Part shown: positions 15,568 through 23,941 of the stretch, one piece after another
Numbering within the stretch: position 1 is the first letter of the stretch
How the letters are laid out: each line of letters starts with the position of its first letter
DNA from: Paenibacillus sp. BSR1-1
GTDB lineage: Bacteria; Bacillota; Bacilli; Bacillales; Cytobacillaceae
Length of the DNA: 64,000 nucleotides
NCBI RefSeq assembly: GCF_030403775.1
Contig: NZ_JAQMWQ010000015.1
Span: forward strand, 1 to 64,000
Reading direction: 5' to 3'
Notes under the pieces: generated by a model
Databases searched by the model: none
Told to the model about the DNA's origin: nothing
What the model saw: the letters and a program-made list of their open reading frames with translations, nothing else
Made by a program: the position numbers and the translations under genes

Positions 15568-16038
15568 ATGATTCTAGGACTACTATTTTCAATTATTGCG
15601 GGTTCCTTGGTCAGCTTGCAAAATATTTTTAACAGTAAAGTCAATGAACGTGCCGGGTCATGGGCAACTACAACCTTGGTTTTAGGATTAGGATTTCTGG
15701 CATCGTTGTCGATTGGTCTCATCTTCGAAGGAAAACAACTATTTGACCTGCAAAATATGAAGACCTGGTATTGGTTCAGCGGTTTAATCGGGGTGGGAGT
15801 AGTAACTAGTATTGTGCAGGGGATGAGGCTGCTTGGCCCAACATATACGATTTCTATCGTCATGACATCGCAGCTCGGGTTTGCCCTATTAGGAGATTCC
15901 TTAGGCTTACTTGGTCTTACTCAGGTCCCATTTACATCCAAGCAACTAATCGGTGTTCTCGTTATTGTTAGCGGTATTCTTGTATTTAAATTGGGTGGGG
16001 CTAATGTAAAACACGGGGCAGCTAAGATGATTTCATAA
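15568..16038 (+). CDS. YdcZ-type DMT transporter, second subunit
   Basis: The 156-residue paralogue of the protein at 14386 opens with LLFSIIAGSLVSLQNIFNSKVNERAG and ends LIGVLVIVSGILVFKLGG. It has four to five predicted membrane helices. It is separated from the first subunit only by the regulator gene, so the pair probably forms one transporter. AAGGAG precedes the ATG. The terminator stem overlaps its last codons. Confidence 0.8.
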   Translation: MILGLLFSIIAGSLVSLQNIFNSKVNERAGSWATTTLVLGLGFLASLSIGLIFEGKQLFDLQNMKTWYWFSGLIGVGVVTSIVQGMRLLGPTYTISIVMTSQLGFALLGDSLGLLGLTQVPFTSKQLIGVLVIVSGILVFKLGGANVKHGAAKMIS

Positions 16039-16058
16039 TTTGGCTGCTCCTTTTTTTT
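16014..16058 (+). terminator. Terminator overlapping the DMT stop codon
   Basis: GGGGCAGC in the final codons pairs with GCTGCTCC (16043-16050), followed by eight T. The stop codon lies in the loop. Confidence 0.65.
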
Positions 16059-16251
16059 ATGCCCGGCAATCCTATTTTTCACGGCTGGATGGCTTTATGA
16101 AACAAGCGTTTATTGAAGACTTTCTCCATAATACTCTACACATGTTCATCTAAAAAAGAATTTTCTAAATATACCCAACTTAAAAATCCACAATGTTAAA
16201 ATAATACTATATTGGAAATTAATTAGTCAGAGTCCGAAATGGGGAGTCTAT

Positions 16252-16908
16252 TTGGTCAAAAACAAGAAGTTTTTATTACTTGCTCTTTTTCTTCTTATTG
16301 CTTCTATGGTTATAAATTTTCCTTTCCCTCACGAAAAAACGTTTGGTGGGACTATGTCGATCTTGAATATGCCAATCACCACGGTTAATGGAATTTCAAT
16401 TGTAGGAATTACTGCTTTTTCTTTATTAATTGCAGGTTTATTTTTTCTTGCAAAATCATTGAAAAAATATCAAGGCAGGTTTATTTTTCTCGCCATATTT
16501 CTCTCTGTGTCAACGCCTCATTACTTTGTTGAATTATTTCAAAGAACTGTTGCATCGGGGATTTATGCAGTTTCCTATGACGAGAATGAAAGTAGTTGCC
16601 GCTTTGACATGATCAATAAAACAATATTACACGGTGAGTGTGATCTCCCGTTTGAAAATTACAGCAAGAATGATGTCCAATTCACCATCGAATTTTATGA
16701 GGAATATGCCTTTGAAGATGATGTTCGAATGTTATCTCTTATGAATAACAACGCCCCCTATAGGGTCAAGTTGGGCGGGAAAGAGCACAGACATGTGAAG
16801 ATTGAGACGAATATTGATGTCTCAAAAATGGCTCACCACATAGATAGCGGCGAAGCAAATGGGATAAATATTATCATCAAGTCGGGGAAAAACAGCAGAA
16901 AATTATGA
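16252..16908 (+). CDS. Hypothetical two-helix membrane protein
   Basis: The 218-residue protein of unknown function has N-terminal hydrophobic segments at about 7-24 and 47-68, possibly a third at 77-92, then a soluble domain of about 120 residues (from SGIYAVSYDENESSCRFD). That domain is rich in beta strands and contains two cysteines (CRFD and GECDLPF) that could form a disulfide outside the cell. The TTG start follows GGGGAG. It is monocistronic; 16039-16251 upstream shows nothing notable. Confidence 0.55.
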   Translation: MVKNKKFLLLALFLLIASMVINFPFPHEKTFGGTMSILNMPITTVNGISIVGITAFSLLIAGLFFLAKSLKKYQGRFIFLAIFLSVSTPHYFVELFQRTVASGIYAVSYDENESSCRFDMINKTILHGECDLPFENYSKNDVQFTIEFYEEYAFEDDVRMLSLMNNNAPYRVKLGGKEHRHVKIETNIDVSKMAHHIDSGEANGINIIIKSGKNSRKL

Positions 16909-16954
16909 GGAAAGATGCAAGAGCCTGAAACTTTCAGGCACTTAATAACTTTTT

Positions 16955-18094
16955 TTATTCAGTAAATTCCACTATCATATTCCAGGATGTACCATCAACA
17001 CCGACCTTTTTAAATCCCAAGCGATTATAGAGCTTTAAAGCAGGATTTTTGGGATCAACGCTTAATGAAACTGCACCAAATCCAGCCTCTTTCGTTATTC
17101 TTAGCATTTCCCCAAGCAGAGCTGTACCTATTCCCTTACCTCTATATTCCGGAAGCAGTGCCATGCCTAGAAGCGGGGTTTGGCTATTGATGTATCCATA
17201 TGTACTATTATTTTCATCGAATAATCGAACCCAAACTGCCCCAATTGGATTATTAGAGGCATCGATTGCGATTAAGGCTGTATCGCCTTTTCTCCCCCAC
17301 CCTTTTAAAGATTGTTGAATATTGGGTTCCATCAAGATGTCCCTAGAAGGCCGATGCTTTCCATCAGGAATGAAAATTGCTTGGTATAACATTTCCCATA
17401 AAAAATCCTCGTCTGCAGGTGTGCCTATTCTAATATTATAGACGTTCGATTTTTCAGAAATTGCTTGTATAACATGCTTCAATTCCTTTTCACCCATGGA
17501 AGATAATCTTAGACAATAGTCTTGAAAATCTAAATGAGAAGTAACGGGATTCGGAACAATCACACATTGGATGCCAGCTGACCTCGCTGCTCTTAGTCCA
17601 TTCAAAGAATCTTCAAATGCAATCGCTTCGGTGGGCAGTACACCCAGCGCTTCCACAGCTTTCAAATATAATTCAGGATTTGGCTTTACTTTTGAAACAT
17701 CATCACGTGTTTTAATGACATCAAAATACTGGATAATTTTAAGTTTGGTTAAAAATCCTTCCACCCATTTCCGACTCGAACTAGAAGCTAACCCAATTTT
17801 GAGGCCTAGTTCCTTTGCTTCTTTTAAGTAGTCCTCGACTCCTTCTCTTGGAGCCGGTTCACCCATTTTCACATGAAAGAGTTCATGGGCATTAGCTTCT
17901 ATCACACTAGAATCAACCTGAAGCTTTTGTTGTATGTAAGAAAAAAATTCCGTATCCTGCGTTCCAATAATTTTGGAGAATCGTTCCAGGGTTAACTCCA
18001 AGCCGTGGCCGCCCAAAACTTCTTTATAACTCTCAAACCAAATGGTTTCTGTATCAACAATTAAACCATCAAAATCAAAAATGATTGCTTTCAC
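16955..18094 (-). CDS. HAD-IA phosphatase fused to a GNAT acetyltransferase
   Basis: This 379-residue two-domain protein has, at residues 1 to about 215, a beta-phosphoglucomutase-like HAD phosphatase: FDFDGLIVDTE (nucleophile and acid Asp), LASSSSRKW, KPNPELY and FEDSLNGLRAA. Residues from about 225 form a GNAT acetyltransferase with LLPEYRGKGIGTALL and NPALKLYNRLGFKKVG. The GTG at 18094 has GAGGTGA 5 bases upstream. The linker is continuous and both halves look complete, so one protein may remove a phosphate and acetylate related metabolites. Substrates are unknown. Confidence 0.8.
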   Translation of the reverse strand: MKAIIFDFDGLIVDTETIWFESYKEVLGGHGLELTLERFSKIIGTQDTEFFSYIQQKLQVDSSVIEANAHELFHVKMGEPAPREGVEDYLKEAKELGLKIGLASSSSRKWVEGFLTKLKIIQYFDVIKTRDDVSKVKPNPELYLKAVEALGVLPTEAIAFEDSLNGLRAARSAGIQCVIVPNPVTSHLDFQDYCLRLSSMGEKELKHVIQAISEKSNVYNIRIGTPADEDFLWEMLYQAIFIPDGKHRPSRDILMEPNIQQSLKGWGRKGDTALIAIDASNNPIGAVWVRLFDENNSTYGYINSQTPLLGMALLPEYRGKGIGTALLGEMLRITKEAGFGAVSLSVDPKNPALKLYNRLGFKKVGVDGTSWNMIVEFTE

Positions 18095-18186
18095 TATTAT
18101 CACCTCATTAATATTAGACGCATTTGGATGAAAAAAGGTTTACATAAAAGGAGCCGAAAGCATAAATCGGACGAACCCTTCATCTT

Positions 18187-18702
18187 TTAAAATAATTTTT
18201 CATAACAATAATACGTTTCATGCCCTAGGGGTTTGGTCGAAATAAAGATTTCACCCTTCTTATTATACCCTCTAGTTTCATAGAATTTTAGGGCACTAGG
18301 ATTCCCAGAGAAGGCATCAAGGCGGATTCCTGTATAGCCTTGCTCCTGTGCAAGATATTCAGCAAACTCAAGTATTTTGCTTCCGTATCCCCCGCCCTGA
18401 ACATGGGGGTGAACACAGAATGCATGAATGACCATGATTTTTCCGCTGCTCTCGCCCCATTTAACCTTTTCCCATTCAGGATGCTGCCATTCATTAAAGA
18501 CAATTGCTCCCAACACTTGGCTATCCTGACGATAGACATACATTTCTTTTTCTTTAATAACCCATTCAAAATATTCCTTGTTCGGATATTGGTCATCCCA
18601 TTGGAAAATTTCCTTTTTTAACAGGTCTAATTTACATGACCCAAACAATTCCTCAATATATGGTAAGTCTTCTTTTTTTGCGAGAGTTATATCCATTATC
18701 AC
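18187..18702 (-). CDS. GNAT-family N-acetyltransferase
   Basis: The 171-residue acetyltransferase has motif A at HAFCVHPHVQGGGYGSKIL and motif B at GNPSALKFYETRGYNKKGE. The GTG at 18702 is chosen because GGAG lies 7 bases upstream; an ATG two codons later (18696) is also possible, and the longer frame lacks a site. It follows the HAD-GNAT fusion region on the same strand but is 92 bp from it. The substrate is unknown. Confidence 0.8.
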   Translation of the reverse strand: MIMDITLAKKEDLPYIEELFGSCKLDLLKKEIFQWDDQYPNKEYFEWVIKEKEMYVYRQDSQVLGAIVFNEWQHPEWEKVKWGESSGKIMVIHAFCVHPHVQGGGYGSKILEFAEYLAQEQGYTGIRLDAFSGNPSALKFYETRGYNKKGEIFISTKPLGHETYYCYEKLF

Positions 18703-18769
18703 TTTAGTGCTCCTTTTAAATTTATCTATTATTTTATCAAATTTTTTCGCTGCCAGGCACACTAGCATC

Positions 18770-18806
18770 AAAAAGGCTGTTGATTTCGTTCATCAACAGC
18801 CTTTGT
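18770..18806 (-). terminator. Terminator of the Spo0M-like gene
   Basis: AAAGGCTGTTGAT and ATCAACAGCCTTT form a 13 bp stem with a short loop; TTTTT follows on the minus strand. Confidence 0.8.
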
Positions 18807-18814
18807 TAAAATGA

Positions 18815-19201
18815 TTATTTAATTTTGATAATATCCTGATCGAAGCTTTCTACACCTTCATCAAAAGTGAGCTTAGTTGTAAAACGGTAAGAAATATCTT
18901 TCGATGATGCCGGGACCGATTCAGGAAGTTTGAAGGTAAAATCCACTTTATTCGATGCTTCAGAGTCAATCCAAGCTGATAGCATAATTGTTGTGCTATC
19001 AATCACCTTTTCTATTCCGTTTGCCTGATCCATTAAGATAAACTCACAATCTATTTGTTTAATTTGCTGCTCAATTGTGCCGCCTTTAATTAAGAAATAA
19101 CCGCCTACAGAATCGCCTGCTTTAAACGTGTCTTTTGGCAGGATAAGATCAATCTCCGCCGAACCGATGCCAACAAGCGACAAATATCTTCTAAGTATCA
19201 A
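18815..19201 (-). CDS. Short Spo0M-like arrestin-domain protein
   Basis: The 128-residue protein matches the N-terminal half of Spo0M (sporulation-control, arrestin-like): LSLVGIGSAEIDLILPKDTFKAGDSVGGYFLIKGG, then a strand-rich region with LSAWID and FKLPESVPASS. Spo0M of B. subtilis is about 258 residues, so this protein keeps only one arrestin-like domain. The TTG start at 19201 follows AGGAGG by 9 bases; the longer frame has no site. It is complete and terminated, not visibly truncated by mutation. Its role in sporulation is inferred. Confidence 0.7.
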   Translation of the reverse strand: MILRRYLSLVGIGSAEIDLILPKDTFKAGDSVGGYFLIKGGTIEQQIKQIDCEFILMDQANGIEKVIDSTTIMLSAWIDSEASNKVDFTFKLPESVPASSKDISYRFTTKLTFDEGVESFDQDIIKIK

Positions 19202-19370
19202 TTTTAATATCCTCCTGAATGATTTCATTATCGGATGAAACATTTCATTATATGCTTCTACATTTTTTTCATCCATCCGCTTTTCAATTATTTCGAGTTA
19301 ATTCTTCAGGCATATTTCACGATTTTTATTTTAAAGGCCTACTCTCCATTTATTGCGGAGGTAGTTTTAA

Positions 19371-19451
19371 ATGGCCATCTTAAAAAAAGTCGAATCAATC
19401 TTCACAACTTCCACACAAGTTCCCCCTAATTTCCACACAAGTTTCTTCTAA
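19371..19451 (+). CDS. Possible 26-residue peptide
   Basis: An ATG behind GGAGGTAG opens a 26-codon frame (MAILKKVESIFTTS...TSFF). Its second half contains the 13-base direct repeat TTCCACACAAGTT twice. The ribosome binding site is strong but nothing else supports it. The rest of 19202-19598 holds only a small GGTGC/GCACC hairpin near 19520. Confidence 0.25.
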   Translation: MAILKKVESIFTTSTQVPPNFHTSFF

Positions 19452-19598
19452 TATAAAGGTAACTTAATTAGGAAATAGGTTCTTGAACTCATTTCTTAAA
19501 ACTTCCCATTTTGGATTGGTGCTAAGCACCGATCTATTTTTTTGTGTATTTTGTTTTCCATATTTGGAAAAATAATAAAAAATTAATGGGGGCTTAAT

Positions 19599-20147
19599 TT
19601 GACAAATATATTTGAATCGCTAAAAGACTATTTGCAAATGAATTTAGATAATGAACCGAAAAATCCGCTTCATGTAGGAGAAGTGATGAGTTGCTGGTTG
19701 TATCTTACGATCATGGACGAATCCAGCGTTTTTCTGCAAGCAGGGTTAAATATGTCAACAGATGATGATGTAGTGAGGATTTTACAAGAAAGCTTGAAAC
19801 AGTGTGATACACAAGGACAGCGATTTAAGGAATTTATGATAAAAGAAGGGATTCAATTACCGCCAACAAGCGAGCAGCGGCCTTTCTCTGACCCTGATGC
19901 AGTTCCATTAGGCACGAAACTAACGGATGATGAGATCATGAACGGTGTAAGTATCAAAACGGTTGCCGCAATTGTTCACTGTGCTACTGCCGCCTCACAA
20001 TCCATTAGAAATGATGTAGGTTCGTTGTTTACCCACGCGATGATTGAAAAGATGAAATTTGGTTCCTCATTAAAGGAGTTAATGAGGAAAAGAGGATGGA
20101 TTAAAGTACCGCCCTACTACTATCCACCAGGAAAACCCCGGGATTAG
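19599..20147 (+). CDS. DUF3231-family protein
   Basis: The 182-residue, mostly helical protein resembles the DUF3231 family of Bacillus, which has weak similarity to ferritin-like coat protein F. Features include LHVGEVMSCWLYLTIMDESSVFLQAGLN, QCDTQGQRFKEFMIKEGI and the ending GWIKVPPYYYPPG. The TTG start follows GGGGG. It faces the protease gene tail-to-tail across a shared terminator. A spore or stress role is suggested by the family only. Confidence 0.7.
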   Translation: MTNIFESLKDYLQMNLDNEPKNPLHVGEVMSCWLYLTIMDESSVFLQAGLNMSTDDDVVRILQESLKQCDTQGQRFKEFMIKEGIQLPPTSEQRPFSDPDAVPLGTKLTDDEIMNGVSIKTVAAIVHCATAASQSIRNDVGSLFTHAMIEKMKFGSSLKELMRKRGWIKVPPYYYPPGKPRD

Positions 20148-20154
20148 GCGTAAA

Positions 20155-20198
20155 AATAAGTCAGCCACCACAAATGTGATGGCTGACTTATTTTTTTT
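20155..20198. terminator. Bidirectional terminator
   Basis: AAGTCAGCCA and TGGCTGACTT form a strong stem with T-runs on the plus strand and A-rich flank. It separates the convergent DUF3231 and neutral protease genes. Confidence 0.8.
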
Positions 20199-21849
20199 AG
20201 TTAACTCCTACCTGTGACCAAGCACTCGCAACTGCGCTATATTGCGTGCTTCCAGAGCCGTAAAGGTCCGCTGCAGAAGCAAGCAGAGCCGCACGGGCAT
20301 CGCTAAAATTACTTTGTGGTGCTAGATAAACCGTTAAAGCACGATAATAGATTTTTTCTGCAACAGATGTTCCAAGGCTGTTAATTGTTAAATAAGCAGC
20401 TTTGTTTGGAATACCGCTGTTCGTGTGAACACCACCGTTATCAGAGGTTGTATTCACATAGTTACTCATATTATCTGGCTGTCCATATAGAGTTGGGTTT
20501 GATAAACTTCTTAATGCATCTCCAGATTTTTGCGGTGTATAAACATCCTCACCAATTAAATAGTCACCCTTATCCATGAATACGCCGAATGTATCAGAAA
20601 TGGATTCATTAAGTGCTCCAGATTGGTTAATGTAATCCAGCCCTGCTGTTCTTTCTGTAACCGCATGGGTTAATTCGTGGCCTACGACATCAAGAGCGCC
20701 GGAAAGCGGTCTAAACTGTACACCATCTCCATCGCCATATACCATTTGCTGGCCATTCCAGAACGCATTGTTGTAATTTCTGCTGTAGTGGACGGAGGAA
20801 CGGATCGTTGCCCCATTATTATCAAAACTATTTCGGTTAAATGTATTTTTATAGTAGTCATATACTTTACCAGCATAATAGTTAGCATCTACATCAGCAC
20901 CTTGAGAAACAGCATTGAATTGATTATCAGGGTCAACAGAATAATTTCCTGGTAATAAGGTACGATTTTGTGCTGTTCTAGTTTCAATGACTCCTGTCAT
21001 CGGTTTTGTTACATCATACAAATAATAAGTACTGTTTGAAAAATAAGTATTAAACGTTTTATAGTCTCCTAATACCCCATATCCAGATCCAGTTGTAGCC
21101 CCATCTGCTACTGCATTATAGGAATCTAGAATATTGCCATTGATAGCATCAACATAAACAACCCAGTTTGCCCCGTATGGCTGGATGAATTGAAGGTTCG
21201 TTTTGTAGGCCAAGTAAAAATCATTGGCTTTTTTATAAACGACTAATTCTGCCTTTTCAGCCGTATCTTCTACCTTTTTACCGGTAGGATCTACTTCGGC
21301 ATTCGTTAATGTATCTTTCTTTGTTAGATTAATAGATTTCCAAGCCTTATCAAGTGCATCAGCCTTGGATAGCTGTGCTTTAAGGGCGCCTTTAAAATAG
21401 GAGGAAGCTTCTGGGAAGACGTCACCATTTACTGCCGTAACGATGCCATTTTTATCGGTATGAACCTTGAATTTTGCGCCATCAACAGGAATGCCCTGGA
21501 CAGATTGAACGAAATTATAGTGAGTGGTGCCAAGCTCGTCCTTTTGGACATCTAGTAAGGTCAAATCTTTATCTGAATCTAATTGGTAGAGTTCCTTATT
21601 TTCTTTTAAAAATTGCTTGACCGCCGCTTTATCGATCAGCGCCTTTGTTGATAGTTTTCCATGTACGAAAGATGGAACTGTTTGCCCCTTTTTCCAGTTC
21701 ACCTTTGCTTCCTTACCGAATTGCGCTGCATCCTTTTTGACCATAACATTGTACGGAACCGCACTTTGTGTTTGTGCCGCAGCAGTGATCGGCAATACAG
21801 CCCCAACAGTTAGTCCCAATGCTAGTACCAGTGACGTTCTCTTTTTCAT
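20197..21849 (-). CDS. npr: Bacillolysin-type M4 neutral metalloprotease precursor
   Basis: The 550-residue secreted protease has a signal peptide (about 1-25, ending AAAQ), an FTP/PepSY propeptide to about 245 and an M4 catalytic domain. The zinc site is HELTH (391-395) with E415 in NESISD, and the catalytic H475 is in GGVHTNSG. It is a thermolysin/bacillolysin relative of normal length that would digest extracellular protein. GGGGATGG lies before the ATG. It is monocistronic. The HTH-TPR regulator at 56613 resembles NprR-type regulators, but no shared site was found here. Confidence 0.93.
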   Translation of the reverse strand: MKKRTSLVLALGLTVGAVLPITAAAQTQSAVPYNVMVKKDAAQFGKEAKVNWKKGQTVPSFVHGKLSTKALIDKAAVKQFLKENKELYQLDSDKDLTLLDVQKDELGTTHYNFVQSVQGIPVDGAKFKVHTDKNGIVTAVNGDVFPEASSYFKGALKAQLSKADALDKAWKSINLTKKDTLTNAEVDPTGKKVEDTAEKAELVVYKKANDFYLAYKTNLQFIQPYGANWVVYVDAINGNILDSYNAVADGATTGSGYGVLGDYKTFNTYFSNSTYYLYDVTKPMTGVIETRTAQNRTLLPGNYSVDPDNQFNAVSQGADVDANYYAGKVYDYYKNTFNRNSFDNNGATIRSSVHYSRNYNNAFWNGQQMVYGDGDGVQFRPLSGALDVVGHELTHAVTERTAGLDYINQSGALNESISDTFGVFMDKGDYLIGEDVYTPQKSGDALRSLSNPTLYGQPDNMSNYVNTTSDNGGVHTNSGIPNKAAYLTINSLGTSVAEKIYYRALTVYLAPQSNFSDARAALLASAADLYGSGSTQYSAVASAWSQVGVN

Positions 21850-21982
21850 TCTTCCATCCCCCTATTAGATAAAAAGATTTGTTTGGAATTTAATAATAGC
21901 ATGGTAAATCTATCTGCATTATTGGGAAAAAAGTGATTTCTACTGGTGCCTGTCCCTGCTCGAAGTTTGTCGAGTCTATTAA

Positions 21983-22019
21983 AAAACCCAAGGCTAGTTT
22001 CATAATAGCCTTGGGAAAT
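21983..22019 (-). terminator. Terminator of the nba operon
   Basis: CCCAAGGCTA and TAGCCTTGGG form a 10 bp stem, followed by six T on the minus strand. It is 48 bp past the nbaG stop codon. A GGTGCCTGTCCC dispersed motif and a CTCGA/TCGAG dyad lie just beyond (21950-21976). Confidence 0.8.
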
Positions 22020-22066
22020 ATTAATGGTTTATGATTTTGATAGAAAAAATATTGTGAAAAATTAGA

Positions 22067-22855
22067 TTACCTACAAGTAAATGTAACACTGCCTAATTCA
22101 GCAAATTGTACAAGAATGGAATCTTTTGGTTCAAAAGAAATCGCTTCGGAGATGGCTCCGCTAAGGATGATATCCCCCTTTTTAATTCCTTTTCCTGCTT
22201 CTCCAAGCTTATTAACTGCCCAGGCAACTGATGTAGCGGGATGTCCTAGCACAGCTGCGCTTGAGCTGGTCTGGGAAACCTGCCCGTTCTTTGACATTAC
22301 CATACCGATATCAGCCAAATTTAAGACTTTCGGCGACATCCACTTGCTCCCAATAAAAAAGCTTGATGAGGAACAATTGTCGGCAACTACATCTGGCAGG
22401 GTAAATTTAAAATTTAAGTAACGGCTGTCAATGATTTCGATCGCCGGGGCCACATATTTGGTAACCCGCAGCACGTCCTCTGCTGTAATATTGGTTCCTT
22501 GCAGGTCCTCTGCAATCATAAAAGCGATTTCAGGTTCTGCTTTTGGATGGATGAATTTATTGTAATCAAGCGGTTCCCATTCAAGGGCAAGCATATCATC
22601 GGTCAAATAACCATAGATTGCTTCATGTACCCCCATCATTTCTTGTTTTGCCTTACTGGTAAGTCCGAGCTTTAACCCAATTCGGCGTGCCCCATCATTT
22701 TCTCTTCTTTGGATGAGTTTTTCTTGGATAAGATAAGCCTCATCGATGGTTAATTCCGGGTATTGATCCGTAACCTTAACCACTTCCCGACGCTCTTTTT
22801 CCGCCGAATACAAATAATCTACAATTTCTAAGTCAACACCGCTGGTTAACGTCAT
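22067..22855 (-). CDS. nbaG: 4-oxalocrotonate decarboxylase
   Basis: The 262-residue protein of the hydratase/decarboxylase (FAH-like) fold converts 4-oxalocrotonate to 2-oxopent-4-enoate. Assignment to the XylI/DmpH side rests on VTDQYPELTIDEAY, GLKLGLTSKAKQEMMGV, YGYLTDDM, FIHPKAEPEIAF and IDSRYLNFKFTLPDVVADN, which track XylI closely. TTGGAGG precedes the ATG. It is the last gene of the catabolic operon, separated from nbaH by a hairpin repeat array. Magnesium-binding acids lie in the conserved EIAF region. Confidence 0.8.
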   Translation of the reverse strand: MTLTSGVDLEIVDYLYSAEKERREVVKVTDQYPELTIDEAYLIQEKLIQRRENDGARRIGLKLGLTSKAKQEMMGVHEAIYGYLTDDMLALEWEPLDYNKFIHPKAEPEIAFMIAEDLQGTNITAEDVLRVTKYVAPAIEIIDSRYLNFKFTLPDVVADNCSSSSFFIGSKWMSPKVLNLADIGMVMSKNGQVSQTSSSAAVLGHPATSVAWAVNKLGEAGKGIKKGDIILSGAISEAISFEPKDSILVQFAELGSVTFTCR

Positions 22856-22929
22856 TTGCTATACCTCCAATTTGCGGCCATTCGCCAATTATGAAAAGTT
22901 TGGCGACGTGGAAAATTTTCACTTGACCC

Positions 22930-23090
22930 TCTTCTCTGTAATTAGGCCTTTTCGGTCACATAGACTCTTCCTACGTTACTCTTTCCTTGGTTCTTAGGCT
23001 TTTCGGTCACGTAGACCCTATCTACGTTACCCTTTTCTTGGTTCCTCAACTTTTTCGGTCACGTTGAACCTTGTTAACAAACAAAGCTAT
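22930..23090 (-). repeat. Hairpin repeat array 1 (period about 52 bp)
   Basis: About three units of about 51-52 bp, reading CGGTCACGTAGA..TCTACGTTACC on the plus strand plus a T-rich spacer. The last unit is diverged. It fills the 245 bp gap between nbaH and nbaG, 3' of nbaH. The arms match array 2 in the sulfate operon (51700-51995). Confidence 0.7.
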
Positions 23091-23100
23091 CTACCAAAAC

Positions 23101-23880
23101 CTACTCAAAAGTAACCGAAACTGATCCAAGTGAACCGAAATGTGCGGAGAATTGATCGCCCGCCCGAACAGGCAAGGCCTTTGTCAACGCACCCGGAAGG
23201 ATTAATTCGCCTGCTTTAAGCGTAATACCAAATTCATGAAGTTTATTCGCGAGCCAGGCGACAGCTTGAGCGGGATGTCCAAGAACAGCAGCACCAGAAC
23301 CTGTATCAACCATTTCTCCATTTTGAAAAATCACCATTCCAACGGTACGCAAATCGATTCCGTCAATCTGAGTTAATTGATTACCTGTCACTACCATTGC
23401 GGAAGAACCGTTATCGGCAACCGTATCGACTAATTGAATCTTCCAATCCTCTATCCGGCTATCAATAATTTCTAGAGTTGGCACCACGTACTTTGTGGCC
23501 ATTAAGACATCCAGAAACGTGACATTAGGTCCTTTTAAGTCCTCGCCTAGAATGAACCCAATCTCTGCTTCCACTTTTGGACTAATCAACCCCTCAACCT
23601 TAACGATGCCGCCATCTTCCACCTTCATTTCTTCCAATAAATGACCATAATCTGGTTCGTCGACTCCAAGCATTTGCTGCATCGCCACGCTGGTCAAACC
23701 AACCTTTTTCCCGATGACCTTACTGCCCTGATTCACTTTTTTAGCCATAACCTCAAGTTGAATCTTATAGGCATCCTCTACCTTTAATTCAGGATACTCC
23801 ACAGTAAGAGGAGCGATAGCATTCTTCGTGCGCTCCGCTTCTAAAAGACTTCCCACAATTTTATCCACTACCTGATTCAT
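23101..23880 (-). CDS. nbaH: 2-oxopent-4-enoate hydratase
   Basis: The 259-residue enzyme of the MhpD/XylJ family adds water to 2-oxopent-4-enoate to give 4-hydroxy-2-oxovalerate. It carries VIGKKVGLTSVAMQQMLGV, PDYGHLLEEM, SPKVEAEIGFIL and IIDSRIEDWKIQLVDTVADN, matching DmpE/XylJ rather than XylI. The ATG at 23880 is behind AGAAAGAG; the frame extends 13 codons upstream without a better site. The next enzymes (aldolase and acylating acetaldehyde dehydrogenase) are not in the window. Confidence 0.8.
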   Translation of the reverse strand: MNQVVDKIVGSLLEAERTKNAIAPLTVEYPELKVEDAYKIQLEVMAKKVNQGSKVIGKKVGLTSVAMQQMLGVDEPDYGHLLEEMKVEDGGIVKVEGLISPKVEAEIGFILGEDLKGPNVTFLDVLMATKYVVPTLEIIDSRIEDWKIQLVDTVADNGSSAMVVTGNQLTQIDGIDLRTVGMVIFQNGEMVDTGSGAAVLGHPAQAVAWLANKLHEFGITLKAGELILPGALTKALPVRAGDQFSAHFGSLGSVSVTFE

Positions 23881-23941
23881 ACAATCACTCTTTCTATATG
23901 AACTCATAAAGAGTGCCATAAAAGCACTCTTCGATTCTGCT

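Noticed and set aside
14386..16038. One DMT transporter split by insertion of a regulator gene
   Set aside because: Each flanking protein is a complete short DMT (141 and 156 residues) with its own start, so this is a genuine pair rather than a broken ten-helix protein.
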